Position numbers and translations under genes: made by a program | Source: Chrysomallon squamiferum | Taxonomy: Eukaryota; Mollusca; Gastropoda; Neomphalida; Peltospiridae | Length of the DNA stretch: 52,500 bases | Direction: 5' to 3' | Assembly: GCA_012295275.1 (NCBI GenBank) | Contig: CM022672.1 | Location: 8,166,280 to 8,218,779, forward strand | Shown here: positions 38,283-50,910 of the stretch, piece by piece | Position numbering within the stretch: position 1 is the stretch's first letter | Layout: every line of letters begins with the position of its first letter | Notes under the pieces: model-generated | Seen by the model: only the letters and a program-made list of their open reading frames with translations | The model's database searches: none | Told to the model about the DNA's origin: nothing

Positions 38283-39820
38283 GGATACACACGCATGCAT
38301 ATGTATATGATCGGCGTCTGTTTCCTCCCGGTATGCATAGCTCCTGGGGTTTTCTTTATCAAGCTGTTTAAAACACGTCGTCTGACGCAGAATGGTCGTT
38401 AATATTAAAATATGTTCCAGATGTCAGACAGATATTCATTAAACCAGCCAGTCCGCCTGCAATTACAACACAATACCCACACGTTTAGCCAGTGAGAGAG
38501 CAACATTTAAAATTAAAACACAATGCGTAATACTCACTGCAGAATCGAACGCGTACAAGTCTCGTTTGTCAGTCAGCAGGAGTATTTATAGCGAGGTATG
38601 TTTTATGTAAGCAATTTGATATTTAGATGTACTTTTCTTGGTGATTTATTCGAGCGAATTAATATGACATTTATAGGTATATCTCTGCTCTGTGACATTC
38701 ACACAGCTGGGAAAGAGAAAGTTTTTTTTTTTTTTTTTTTTTTTCTAACGACGCACTAAATACAGATGATAATGAGAGAGAAATTCCTTTTTGTCCATGT
38801 GACAGGCTGGTTGTTTCGAGTAGCTGCTGTAATTGTTTAATAGTCACCTTCCCATAGACAGGAGGGAAAAGCATACGGCCTTTGAACGAGTTTGGTGCTG
38901 TTGTTTAGAATGGGAACAACCGAACAGGACCAAGTGAGAGATTGATGCTGCTGTATATATCATTTTAACCAACAGAGTAGAACAGTCGAGACTTCACCAT
39001 GTTGTTTTGTTGTTGTTGTTTTTTTGTAACCAGCCTGATGGGATATGGAACCAGGATCGGTTCTTCTTCCCAATTTGTTATTTTCCATTTTCCCCCCCAA
39101 AAAATTAATGTCTCCTCAAAACTCTTTTTGTGTATATGAATTGTTACTAGATGACAATAGAAGAAAAATTTAGAGAAATTTATGAAACATTTATCGTCAG
39201 TAAAAAAAAAAAAAAAAAAAAAAAAATGTACATTATTAACAGAACCATCAACAATCTGACAAATAATTAATCAATCATCAGTAAAAACATCATCAATCAC
39301 CCAGTAAATACAATAATTCTCAGACTAATTAATACGTGTTACCCGATACGGGTGTGAAGTGTTTCACGATACAGGTAACTTTATTCCTCACACAAAGCCG
39401 GTGGTTTTAAGTTTTAATATTTGACTCACTGATAGAAATCATCAATTAGGATAATCCTAATACACAAACTGTTCGAATTTTGATCCGGGATTGCCCGAGA
39501 TTTAAGTGTGTGTATTTACCTGTCTTACAGCGGGGGGTCAATACCTGTAACACAAGCCTCGTTTTAGTCAGCTGAGTATTGAAAATTATACGTCGTGGTC
39601 GTGGTCCGAGACGTAGATGTGTTTATTTAGAGTTTATTTATAGCACTGGTTGTATGAGAGTTCTTTAAACACAGTCACCGATACCCGCTAACACATAAAA
39701 ACTTCTGACTACATAAGAATCGGTGCGATCACTTATCCTCTCTCAGCTTTAAACGGTACAGGCACAGGCTAGAACGGAAAAAAATGTCAAATGTTTGAAC
39801 AGCTTTAAATGTACTTATGG
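38167..39820. other. Unique non-coding DNA
   Basis: (CA)n at 38251-38278, poly-T at 38721-38744 and poly-A at 39201-39226. A word at 38528-38550 (TAATACTCACTG, then ATCGA) recurs at 49924-49946. No gene seen. Confidence 0.5.
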
Positions 39821-39937
39821 ATTTGACGTTATTTAAAATGTGCTTGAAATGTTGTAGTAGACTGGTTTACGTTGTATCGGAGTTAACGATATTTAAAATG
39901 TACGTGAAATGTTGTAGACTGGTTTACATCATATCGG
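39821..39937. repeat. Two-copy tandem duplication, ~60 bp
   Basis: The copies at 39821-39880 and 39881-39937 share ATTTAAAATGT, GTGAAATGTTGTAG or TTGAAATGTTGTAG, ACTGGTTTAC and TATCGGA. Confidence 0.85.
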
Positions 39938-40922
39938 ATTTGATTCATTATTATTTTTGTAAAACCTGACTTGCAGTTCTAACGAATTTTGAATTTTATT
40001 TTTGTTAAATGTGACTGTGTTTGCTATCAAGTATTTACTCACTACAGTGTGAAGATGAACTAGAAATAGTGAACTCGTGAAAAATAATTAACTTTAACTT
40101 AACGTGTTCGTGAATAAATTCACGCATCCTTCTACATTCACAGTTAATTATTATATAAGTAAACAGCATGTAGCAAAGATAACAAGACATTTTTAAACAG
40201 CATTCACTTTTCAAAATATTCTTACAGTGAATTTTAATGCAAATTTGTTTTTGCGGAAAATGCATACAAATATATTTTCGTGGATTTTGAAAATAATAAA
40301 GATAAAACACTTTAATGAAATTGGTCTAGGAATGAAGTTTTTGTTATTTTAACATTTTTTCTTTCATTTTAGTTTTGCACACTGCCTATTGGAATGATCA
40401 TGGATTTTACGCTAGATAAATCAAATATACACAAAAATCATAAAAATGATAAAATTCATCAAAATATATATCATATGACATAACATGATGTTTTTGACCT
40501 TTTGGAATAAATGCAGTAGCCAAAGTTTTCAAAAAAGAGATTTCATTGAGGTTTTTTCTAACTGGATCACCGTGTAATATAACAGAGTAACGTGAACTTG
40601 CACTAGTTAAATATTTAACCAACATTCATTTTGCTTAACTTTTTACATGTAAATAAATTTGCCTATCCAGTCCATTTGAAATGTAAGAGGATGACTTTAA
40701 ACAAATACTAATATCTATTTATTCATTCCAGTTCGGTCACGTACCACGCAGATAAAGATAATCATAATAGAAGTAGCTGAAGAAATGCTTAGAAAGACAT
40801 TAAAAACTAATGGACTCAAACCGGAAAGTTTTGACTTTCGACAAACATGCAATATTTACAATGTTTTCGACATAAGTGATATCCTCTTCACAAACGATTA
40901 AGCATAATCTTCAGAAGATCAA
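39938..40922. other. Unique AT-rich non-coding DNA
   Basis: Two short minus frames (40035-40310 and 40407-40625) have no domain or composition that supports coding. No gene seen. Confidence 0.45.
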
Positions 40923-41096
40923 ATGTACGCGACAGCGAGTTTTTCCCTACCTATCCGAGACCCCGCGGTTACCGGCAAGAGGCAGATAGGTTTACGCAGA
41001 CGTACTCTCGCATGTCGACTGGACAAAGGTATTCCCGGAGCGAGTATCAAAGAGCAGGTGAGTTTGACACAGGAAAGTGGAATCGCTTTACGTTAA
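40923..41096 (+). CDS. Small ORF of 57 codons, possible exon, uncertain
   Basis: An open frame in a GC-balanced island, rich in Arg and small residues and unlike the surrounding low-complexity frames. It contains a strong splice-donor match (CAG then GTGAGT) at 41055-41063, so the coding part could end after about 45 residues. No signal peptide, membrane span or known domain is seen. Initiation context is AA before ATG with A at -2 and pyrimidine at -3 lacking support. It may equally be chance or a transposon remnant. Confidence 0.15.
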   Translation: MYATASFSLPIRDPAVTGKRQIGLRRRTLACRLDKGIPGASIKEQVSLTQESGIALR

Positions 41097-41214
41097 TGGA
41101 ATCAGTCAGACATTGAAATGGTCGAGCGAAATATCCCTGTCGCGCGCTGGCACCATAGTGATGACAGATACATCAAAGACAAACAAAGAAACAAAAGAGA
41201 TAGACATGAAGTCT

Positions 41215-41535
41215 TAAGAGATACAACAAAGATAGAGGTAAGAAATAACAAAGATATAACAAAGGTTGACGTAGAAATAACAAAGATGTGACAAAGATAG
41301 ATGTAAAAATAACAAAAATATAACAAAGGTAGACGTGGAAATAATAAAGATATAGAAAGGTAGACGTAGAACTAATAAAGATATAGAAAGGTAGATGCAG
41401 AAATAATAAAGATATAACAAAGATTGACGTAGAAATAACAAATATAAAAAAGTTGACGTAGAAATAACAAATATAAAAAAGGTAGACGTAGAAATAACAA
41501 AGATATAATAATGGTAGAAATAAGAAAAATATAGC
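41215..41535. repeat. Minisatellite, ~32-bp unit, about 10 copies
   Basis: The unit resembles AACAAAGATATAACAAAGG followed by TAGACGTAGAAAT. The long minus-strand Leu/Tyr/Phe-rich frames at 41102-41601 are products of this array. Confidence 0.9.
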
Positions 41536-43130
<1,595 letters not shown>

Positions 43131-43700
43131 TTTCCTAACATATTAATAACAATGACCAATCTGAGAGCGATTTCGCTCAATCATGTCTCACATGATCAAC
43201 GACGATGTTAAACACAATCTTTAACCACCAGGCCTAATTTTCACCGCACTGGGCCAAATTGGCACATGACCATTCTAACGTCTGACGAAGCAAAAACCAC
43301 AAATATACACACCTTTATTCCTCGACTTGATTGCCTCGAAAGAAAATTGTTACTGCTTCAATACCGGGTCTTAACGGATTTTCGCTGGTCCTTCTTTTCT
43401 GGACGGTCTGAATATTGGAAAGAACCGCGATGTCCTTAATTGACTTGCCAGAGATGTATGGGCTGATGGCGGTCATTATTTTATTTTTATTCTTTTTCAA
43501 AAGAAAAATGGACCAGTCGCTTTTATTGGCAAGCAGCTAATGACTGCTAAGTAAGTTTGAGCGAGACTGGGTGAAACAGAGATGTAGATCAAACTGTCCA
43601 GTGGACTGCGGCAGTCTGATCGAGTACAAATCAATTAACCTGAACCTGCGCGGGCGTGAACGTCTACATAACAATTTATATTCTTTTAAATGACTGCTGA
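43131..43700. other. GC-balanced island, possible conserved non-coding element
   Basis: A unique stretch with several homeodomain-like TAATT words and no simple repeats apart from a T/A-rich gap near 43480. A 61-codon minus frame (43315-43500) is not recognisable as protein. Confidence 0.35.
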
Positions 43701-45360
43701 ATTTGTTTCTTGTAGAAGTTGCGATGACATAAATTATAGACTAAACACATTTGTTAGACAGTATTTTGGTTACCAAAATATATACACAACTGTTCTTGTA
43801 TTTTAGTTTGTTATTAGAAATAGTAACTTTTTTGTATTATTATTTTTATTTATTTTTTTTTTCTTTTTCTTTTTTTTTGAGAATGTCGTTATGGGTAAAA
43901 TAAAATTCACATTAAAAATCATTTTCGATCATATTAGAGGCTAACTGTATGATGTAAAAAAAAAAAATCAGCAATGTGATATTAATCTTTTTCTTCCTCT
44001 GCCAAGAAGATATTGATTCATGTAAAGTCTAAAAATGTTCCCCATTATCTGCAGATTATTGCAGCGTCATTAAACAATATACGTACGAGTCCATGCCAGG
44101 GTCAGGACGCGACCAAACAACCTCCAGCTTTCAGCGTGTGTTATTTCTTATTCACCGCGTTACTGGGAGCAATAAAAACAGTCGTTACAGTAGCAGCAGT
44201 AAAAGCATCACCAGCAGCAACAGTAGCCGTATGTTGCAGTAGTGGCGGTGGTGGTAATTGTAGCTGTAATGATTAGTTTAATGCACTGGATGGAACGGAT
44301 GAAAAATCGAATAACTGTAAGAAGAAGTATTAATCCTTCGCCACTGATCACCGAGTCTAGTACATAAAGTGTAAATCCTTTTTCTCTGTCGTGTTTTTTT
44401 TTTTTTTTTTCGTAAATCAGCTAAACGAAAAGATAAACTAAAAGTGTAACAGACAGAACGTTGAGTACAAATGTACTTGTTTTAACATGAAATAACTGAA
44501 ATGATGACAGGGAAAATGTTTAGAAGCAGCGGATGCTTGTTATATGAACTGATGAACTAAACATAAATTCACTACAATATTGATCAGAAAAAAAATAGTA
44601 TATATATATATATATATATATTATTTAATTATTTCCTTACCCTTGTGTTTCGTAAATATTTAATATGCCTAATACAGGTCTAGTACTACTGTATGTAATC
44701 CATAATTATTTCATTGCGGATTTGACTTCCTAGATCTATACAGTATATCCAGTCTCTGAAGAATCATATATTAATAATGATGATATTAATATTTCATTGC
44801 AGAATGATAAATTTGGCAGGCCGAGTTAAAATCAGTATTGTGGGGTATTCAATGACATTTGTTACATTTACTTTTAGTCTCTCTGGTGTTGTTGTTGTTG
44901 TTGTTGTTGTTTTTTTTTTTTTTTATATAAAATGTGTTTTTCAACAACCAACATTTAAGTATGATGTGACAAATTTTACTGTTCATGCAGAATAATGTAT
45001 CATATAGAGGAATACAGGACAGCTATAAATAAACACGCTCATTTTATATTAATATGTATTGTAATACACACTACAGTATGAAATATTTCTGATCATGTGA
45101 CGGTAGTTGTTTCATGTACGAGAAACAATAACACGTAAACAACGACATCATCATCATCATCATCATCATCACCGCGTATAGGCGGTTGACAACGACTCTG
45201 ATCTCGGCTAATGGAGGTAATCTGGAGAAAATTGTAGCTGCAGGCTCTCGCCACCGAGGAGTAACAGTTCCACATTTCACAAACTGATCACACCGCCACA
45301 TCACTGTGTGTGTGTGGTTTTTTTTAAGTGAAACTGGTTTAATTAACAATAATTTTATTT
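43701..45360. other. AT-rich non-coding DNA
   Basis: T-rich runs near 43840-43880, poly-T at 44394-44410, (TA)n at about 44600-44620, (GTT)n and poly-T at 44888-44923, and (ATC)n at 45148-45170. An 87-codon plus frame (44013-44276) ends in Ala/Gly/Cys-rich sequence from imperfect trinucleotides. No gene called. Confidence 0.45.
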
Positions 45361-46370
45361 GTTAAAAACACACGCACGGGTCTGACACAGCTGAACAGAC
45401 TGACTGGTGCACAACGACTTCCTCTCTCTGGACCCGCTCCTGTTTAACCTCACACCTCTCTGTACCTTTTCCACTCCGTTCCTGTTAGACTGACATTTTT
45501 TATTATTTTTTTTTTAACATCGATAATTTTAATCACATCTTTTCACACTGGTGTGTCTAGCCTCGCCGACACGTTATCTTTTATTAGCGACATTGCAGCC
45601 AGTTACGTAACACCGAGTGACTCACTCATCACAAAGGAAACTGCACGTGCACTCATATTTATGAGATCCGAGCCGGCCGGCAATCCGCCAACCGACTTTT
45701 TGTTTCGTGATTATATTACTGGTATGCCAGTGATTCCACCGTGACCAGCCTTTTACTGAAATTAATAACTCGCCCCTGAAGTAACGACACTTGGTGGTGA
45801 GGTACCAGCAGACTGAGACACATATTGGCAATCTCTCACTCTTTGACTTAGCTTTGATGTGATGTCTGTTTACAACCAGATTAAAACACATTGATGTAAT
45901 TATCTCGTTGACAAGTCGCATAATTTTCCAGCCTCACCTCTTCCCACTATGAGCTGAATTAGACAGACACAATAAAAAAAAAAAAAAAATGTAAAAACGG
46001 TTTTTTTTTTTTTTTTTTTTTTTTTTTTCATTTCCTGGTATCTGGTAATGAACCCATTAACAACGGGTCTTCGTTACAAAGTTAACATAACCAGTGCCAT
46101 CAAAAAAAAAAAAAAAAAAAAAACACCGAGGTTAATTTTGCATCTTCCCAGATATTATTTACATTTTTGTTGTGATTGTTGTTGTTATTACAATTATGCC
46201 TTTCTCATCGGCATTGTTATTATTAGAAGATGCAGTAGAAGTAGTAGCTGTGCTGTAAGAGTAGTAGCAATAGCAGCAGCGCAATAGATTAAAAGTAGTA
46301 GTAATAGTAATAGTAGTGCAGTGGTAGTAGTTGTTGTTATCGTGTTCGTTGTAGTGACACTGACAAATAT
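45361..46370. other. GC-balanced DNA, then poly-A/poly-T and trinucleotide repeats
   Basis: The stretch 45361-45950 is unique and could be regulatory. Poly-A at about 45974-45989 is followed by poly-T at 46003-46028, which are complementary. Another poly-A is at 46101-46122. Imperfect AGT/GCA trinucleotides fill 46220-46345. No gene seen. Confidence 0.4.
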
Positions 46371-46740
46371 CAACCATCTTCTACATGGTCAGTGTGCGGC
46401 TGGACATTGGGCAAGAAATCTGACAGAGCGCCGTAAAACTTGATCGTACTCGAGTTTAATAATCTTGACTTAATTAAATCCAGGGACAGGTGACTCTTGA
46501 AAAGCGGTGACGTGTCACGTGATGTGACCGGGAAGTCTGCAGACTTCTCGCGCTGAACGCGATCGACTGAGAAACTGGTCGTCAACGTGCCTCGCTCGGC
46601 GTGGCGATGGGTTTATTACTCGAGAAAGACAGACGTGGCAATCCGAGCCGACGTCTCAGTCGAGATGTCAGAAGTTAGACGTCGTGTTTGCACAGGTGAC
46701 GCGGACACCGAGACGAAGAGTTAAACACTCTCTCTGTCTC
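46371..46740. promoter_or_regulatory. CpG-rich pocket with CRE/E-box-like palindromes, candidate regulatory region
   Basis: By hand I count more than 30 CpGs in about 370 bases, far denser than the surroundings. It contains TGACGTGTCACGTGA at 46508-46522, combining a CRE-like half site with a TCACGTGA E-box palindrome, and a perfect 16-base palindrome GAAGTCTGCAGACTTC at 46532-46547. It may be a promoter, enhancer or untranslated first exon. A link to the receptor is speculative. Confidence 0.35.
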
Positions 46741-47678
46741 TGAAGAAGAAAAACAATCTTAGATTTCTTACTGTGCGCTTCTTTAGTACAACAACAACAA
46801 CAACAACAATAATACTAAACATAATAATGGTAATAACAACAATAATAACAATAGCAATGACAATAAAACAACAAAACAATAAAATGTGGAGAATTAAAGC
46901 ACAATCAAGAGGTTAATCAGCTGCAGTATCAATTCACCTTAGTGAGAGATTTCCCGTTCCGTCCTGTGTCCCTCGCCATGGTGTAAGCTTTCTTTAGCGT
47001 GGAAAATAGACACTTATAAAAGTGTCTCTTCCTGTTAACTGTTATGCATAATCAGAACATTCAGGATACATTTTGCAAGGCGGTACAAGACCCCTTTGGT
47101 GCCCCAAGGCAGGCAAAGATTTTTGTTCAAAAGACTAATAAAAAGAAATAATTGTAGTGTGATAAGTATAGTGATATTTGTGTATGTGAATGTAAGTGCA
47201 TGTCGGGCTGAGGGTGGTAGAAAGTGTTTGTTCTCGAGGGAGGGGACGGATGCGGTGGGTCCATTCTTAGCTCTTGGGCCTCGGAACTAAGTACCGGTTA
47301 GACCCCGTCCCCCTGGGCACAGTATCAAGAGTGAGAAGAGCTGGCTTCTCTCTGGAACAAGATGATTATTTCAAAACATCAAACTTGTCAGCTCCTGTTA
47401 GTATGAAAAGCAATGACCGTGATAAACAACTAATCATTTACAGGGACAGCTAAATGAGCTGCTCATTTACAGGGATATTAAGTAACAGGTGAACTGATTG
47501 CCGTGTCTGTTCTGTTTCTTCAGACTAACGCTAAGTTAAGTCACAGAAGCTTTGCGAGTTACTCTTCTGTAGTTTCCTGTAATTTGGTAAACTGCAGTCT
47601 GTCGGGCAAATCTGTATGTGATTATGTAGGTCTTCATAACCTTCTGTGTTAACAGTTCATCTATACTTTACATACGAA

Positions 47679-47684
<6 letters not shown>
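46741..47684. other. Non-coding DNA with a GC-rich hairpin
   Basis: AAC/AAT repeats at about 46790-46875. At 47242-47249 GGGGACGG pairs with CCGTCCCC at 47305-47312 around a GC-rich loop; this may be a fragment of an old element. No gene seen. Confidence 0.4.
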
Positions 47685-47774
<90 letters not shown>

Positions 47775-47803
47775 ATGTAATAACACGTATAATAAATGGG
47801 ACG

Positions 47804-47850
<47 letters not shown>
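47685..47850. repeat. (CT)43 with 42-bp conserved flank, copy 2, then (CA)n
   Basis: (CT)n at 47685-47770, the shared flank at 47771-47812, and a (CA)n tract to 47850. It is the same order and orientation as at 38043-38166. Confidence 0.9.
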
Positions 47851-47853
<3 letters not shown>

Positions 47854-48600
47854 GAGTTTATATGTATGTTGTTTTCTTTGTTGTTGGATTTTTGAGGTTT
47901 TTTTTTTTTTTTTTTTTTTTCTTGTTCTTTTGCTTTATTTTTATTCTTATTTAGTTATTTTTTAGTAACATTACGTTGTTTTTTCTTTTTTTTTAAACTC
48001 AACCATCAGTCACAGTTGAAATGCTGGTAGTTAAGACGACGTGATACAAATAAATATTTCCTACACTGCTAATGATTTCTTTCAAATGCACGATACACGA
48101 TACGCGTCTATTGATTATCCAAGTCGTGATTACAAAACAAATTCTACGCTTTAATACGATAAACAGGTCTTCATTTTTTTCACTTCTTTTCTCTGATATA
48201 TTTCTTAATTTTTTTTTTTAATTTTTTTTTTCAGTCTTCATTTTCACACTCCACGAACAAACAGTAATGGATTTTCTCGTGGGTCAACCAGAAGGTGTTT
48301 TACTTTGTATTTTATCACTTACTAGTCAAGTTAGTTCGTTTCTGTTTTACTACAGAGTCGAGTCGTGAAAATATACTGTCTTTTCATAACAATAGAGACA
48401 GAGACGGACCGATAGAGAGACAGCCAGCACTTCATGTATACAATTATACAGATATTTAACTTGACTGTGAAACTAGAGAACAGTTAGTGATCAACTGGGG
48501 AATTTATACACTTTTTATGCCAATTCTCAAATGTGCAGCAAAACGTAGAAATATCCTCATTATTATTCATATACAATGAAACAAAACATTTGATAGGTTT
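47851..48600. other. Non-coding DNA with poly-T runs
   Basis: Poly-T at 47899-47920 and T-rich stretches near 47980 and 48211-48232. No gene seen. Confidence 0.5.
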
Positions 48601-49440
48601 AACCTTCACTTTGTTGACGCATAAATAAATCTGGTATCTTGCGCAATGTGGTGATAAAGCTAAGTTCTAAAGTGCGGCAGGTAAGACGGTCGTATCCGGC
48701 GTCTGCCCAAAGCTAGAATAAATGTCACAAAACCATCTCATCAACTCGCTAGTCAAAGATCGACTCCCAGGATTCTGTACATACGTGTTTCAAACTTCAG
48801 TGCGTGTAAAACTGTTTGAAATAGGTCACTGCTGACGAGAATACATGACCTTGTGACCTCCAAGCAAGATTTGATAATATAAAATATTTTTAAAGTAAAA
48901 CCAGATTACAGTGGTCGTTTCTATAAAAGGAAAATAAATCGAATTACCCGACCTGCCACCCCTCCTAAATCCGTCCTATTTGTTTCCTGATGCAACTGGA
49001 CGTTTTAAATCATATTTTGCTGAACGCGTCACGTGATCGGTTAAGTAACAGCCATCTTGATTGGTGAGAATTCGCACTTGTCAGATAACAATTTCCGCTT
49101 TCGTGGTCATGATGTATAACCTGAGCTGACAAAAGTGCGAGGAATCATTAAAAAATCAATGTCGCCGTGGACATTACGAGGCGAAACAGACGTAATTTAC
49201 AGCGCTTAGATGATCATCCAGAAATGTCCCGAACTTTCGATGAGATTTTGGCGTGTCTTTATTCCTTTCACGTTTTTCCCACCAACACGGCCGCTCTCCA
49301 GTGATTTGTCATAATTCCTCTGCTTCGTTGTTGACCCGCAGGCTTTGACCACAACAGAGAACCAGTATCATTACGTGAAAACTTGTCTGACCTTTCGGTA
49401 CATGCACGCCTTTCCGGGCTTATACAGTGAAAGAAAAACA
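48601..49440. other. Repeat-free, GC-balanced block, candidate enhancer or conserved element
   Basis: It is the longest repeat-free, CpG-containing stretch in the right half. It includes TCACGTGATCGG near 49029 and TTGTCAGATAAC near 49079, words resembling E-box, Meis/TALE and GATA sites. Stops are frequent in all frames. This is a composition-based guess. Confidence 0.35.
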
Positions 49441-50750
49441 ATTTCATTTAGTGGTTTGTTAGACGTTTTACTATCTCTGTATTAATTCTTTCAATACTTT
49501 CTAAATGAATTTTTCTACTTACGGTTAATAGCGACGTAACTTCGATATCCGATAAACATTTTCTTGTGCGAAGTGTGTGTAAGGCTATACTGAAAGCTAT
49601 ATAGTAGAAATGTCAAAATGGGCATTAAAAATTTCAATTTTAAAATAATTAAATAAAAGCCTCTTTAAATGATTTACCATGACATGCATGATTAATAATA
49701 TAAAATGTTGTATTTTAATTTATATAAAAAAAAACCCCAGCAAACTATTAAAGTATGACATATGAACACGTTTGTGGTGAAGTTTTGAAATGATAACTTG
49801 TAATCGGCAGACAAAACTCATCCAGTAACAGCAAAGGTTTTTGATTTACTTTCCCGATGACAAGACAGCACGTACCATTACCTGAATACGTCAGAGGCTG
49901 CCTGGAACACGATGTTTAACAGATAATACTCACTGAAGGATCGATCCTGCGACTGTCAGTGAGTTACAGTAAGCTGTTTGTGTTTTTCATTTTAGAAATA
50001 AAAACATCATTACTAATTCTTTATGAAATATCTTACATCCTGAATGTTCAATAGCAAAGTCAAATAATGAATAAATAAACTAATAAACAAACAAACAAAC
50101 AAACAAATAAATACAAATAATAATTAGAAGAAGAACGAGAAGAACAGAGGAACAAGAAAAGAAGAAGAATTCTGATATAATTCTGAGTGGACATACTCAA
50201 GTTTTTGTACGGAGCCACTAGAGTTAACTATATGAGTCAATGATTTTCAGAAATTCCAATAATTCAATAACAATGATTTTTTTTTTTTTAAATGTCATAT
50301 AAATGCATAGAAATCAACATACTAATCTCCATGTCATCGAGACAATACATACTATATCAACTACAGTTTCCAAAGAGAAAATAATAATATCCTTATTATC
50401 AAAAATATCAGAAAATCATATTCATTAAAACGACAGAAAAACAAAGAAAATGATACAATTAAAATTTATTAAAGATAAAATAATAATTTACTTTATTAAA
50501 AACAAAATAAAAAATTAAGATTCATAATGTAAGGAAAAATGGTATGAAAGGTTAAATAAATCTCAGATATTTTATGTCTGTTACGTGTTAATGTAAAATT
50601 ACGTGAGGGTTTTGATAAATGCCTGATCTGACGTTGTAAAGTTCTAAATGTCATTGTTATTTCTGTTTTATTGCTGAATTTTAAATGTCTCTGTTATTTC
50701 GGTTTTATTATTGAGTTACAATGTCACCTTGCTTAATACGCATAAGACAC
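49441..50750. other. AT-rich non-coding DNA
   Basis: (AAAC)n at about 50087-50106, a T run near 50278-50290, and a very AT-rich segment 50380-50570. No gene seen. Confidence 0.5.
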
Positions 50751-50784
50751 CTTTTTTATTTTATTTTGTTTTTACTCTGTTTTT

Positions 50785-50819
<35 letters not shown>

Positions 50820-50910
50820 TTTTTTTTTTTTTTTTTTTTTTATTATTATTTTTTTTTTTTTTTTTTTTTTTTTTTTATTATTATTAATATATATATATTT
50901 TTTTTTTTTC
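50751..50910. repeat. Poly-T tracts with ATT interruptions
   Basis: Nearly pure T over about 140 bases, with TTATTATT and TATATATA breaks. Phe-rich frames are artefacts. Confidence 0.95.

Noticed and set aside
49924-49946. tRNA gene
   Set aside because: Only a B-box-like word is present; there is no A box, no cloverleaf and no acceptor stem. No other tRNA or rRNA candidate was found by eye.
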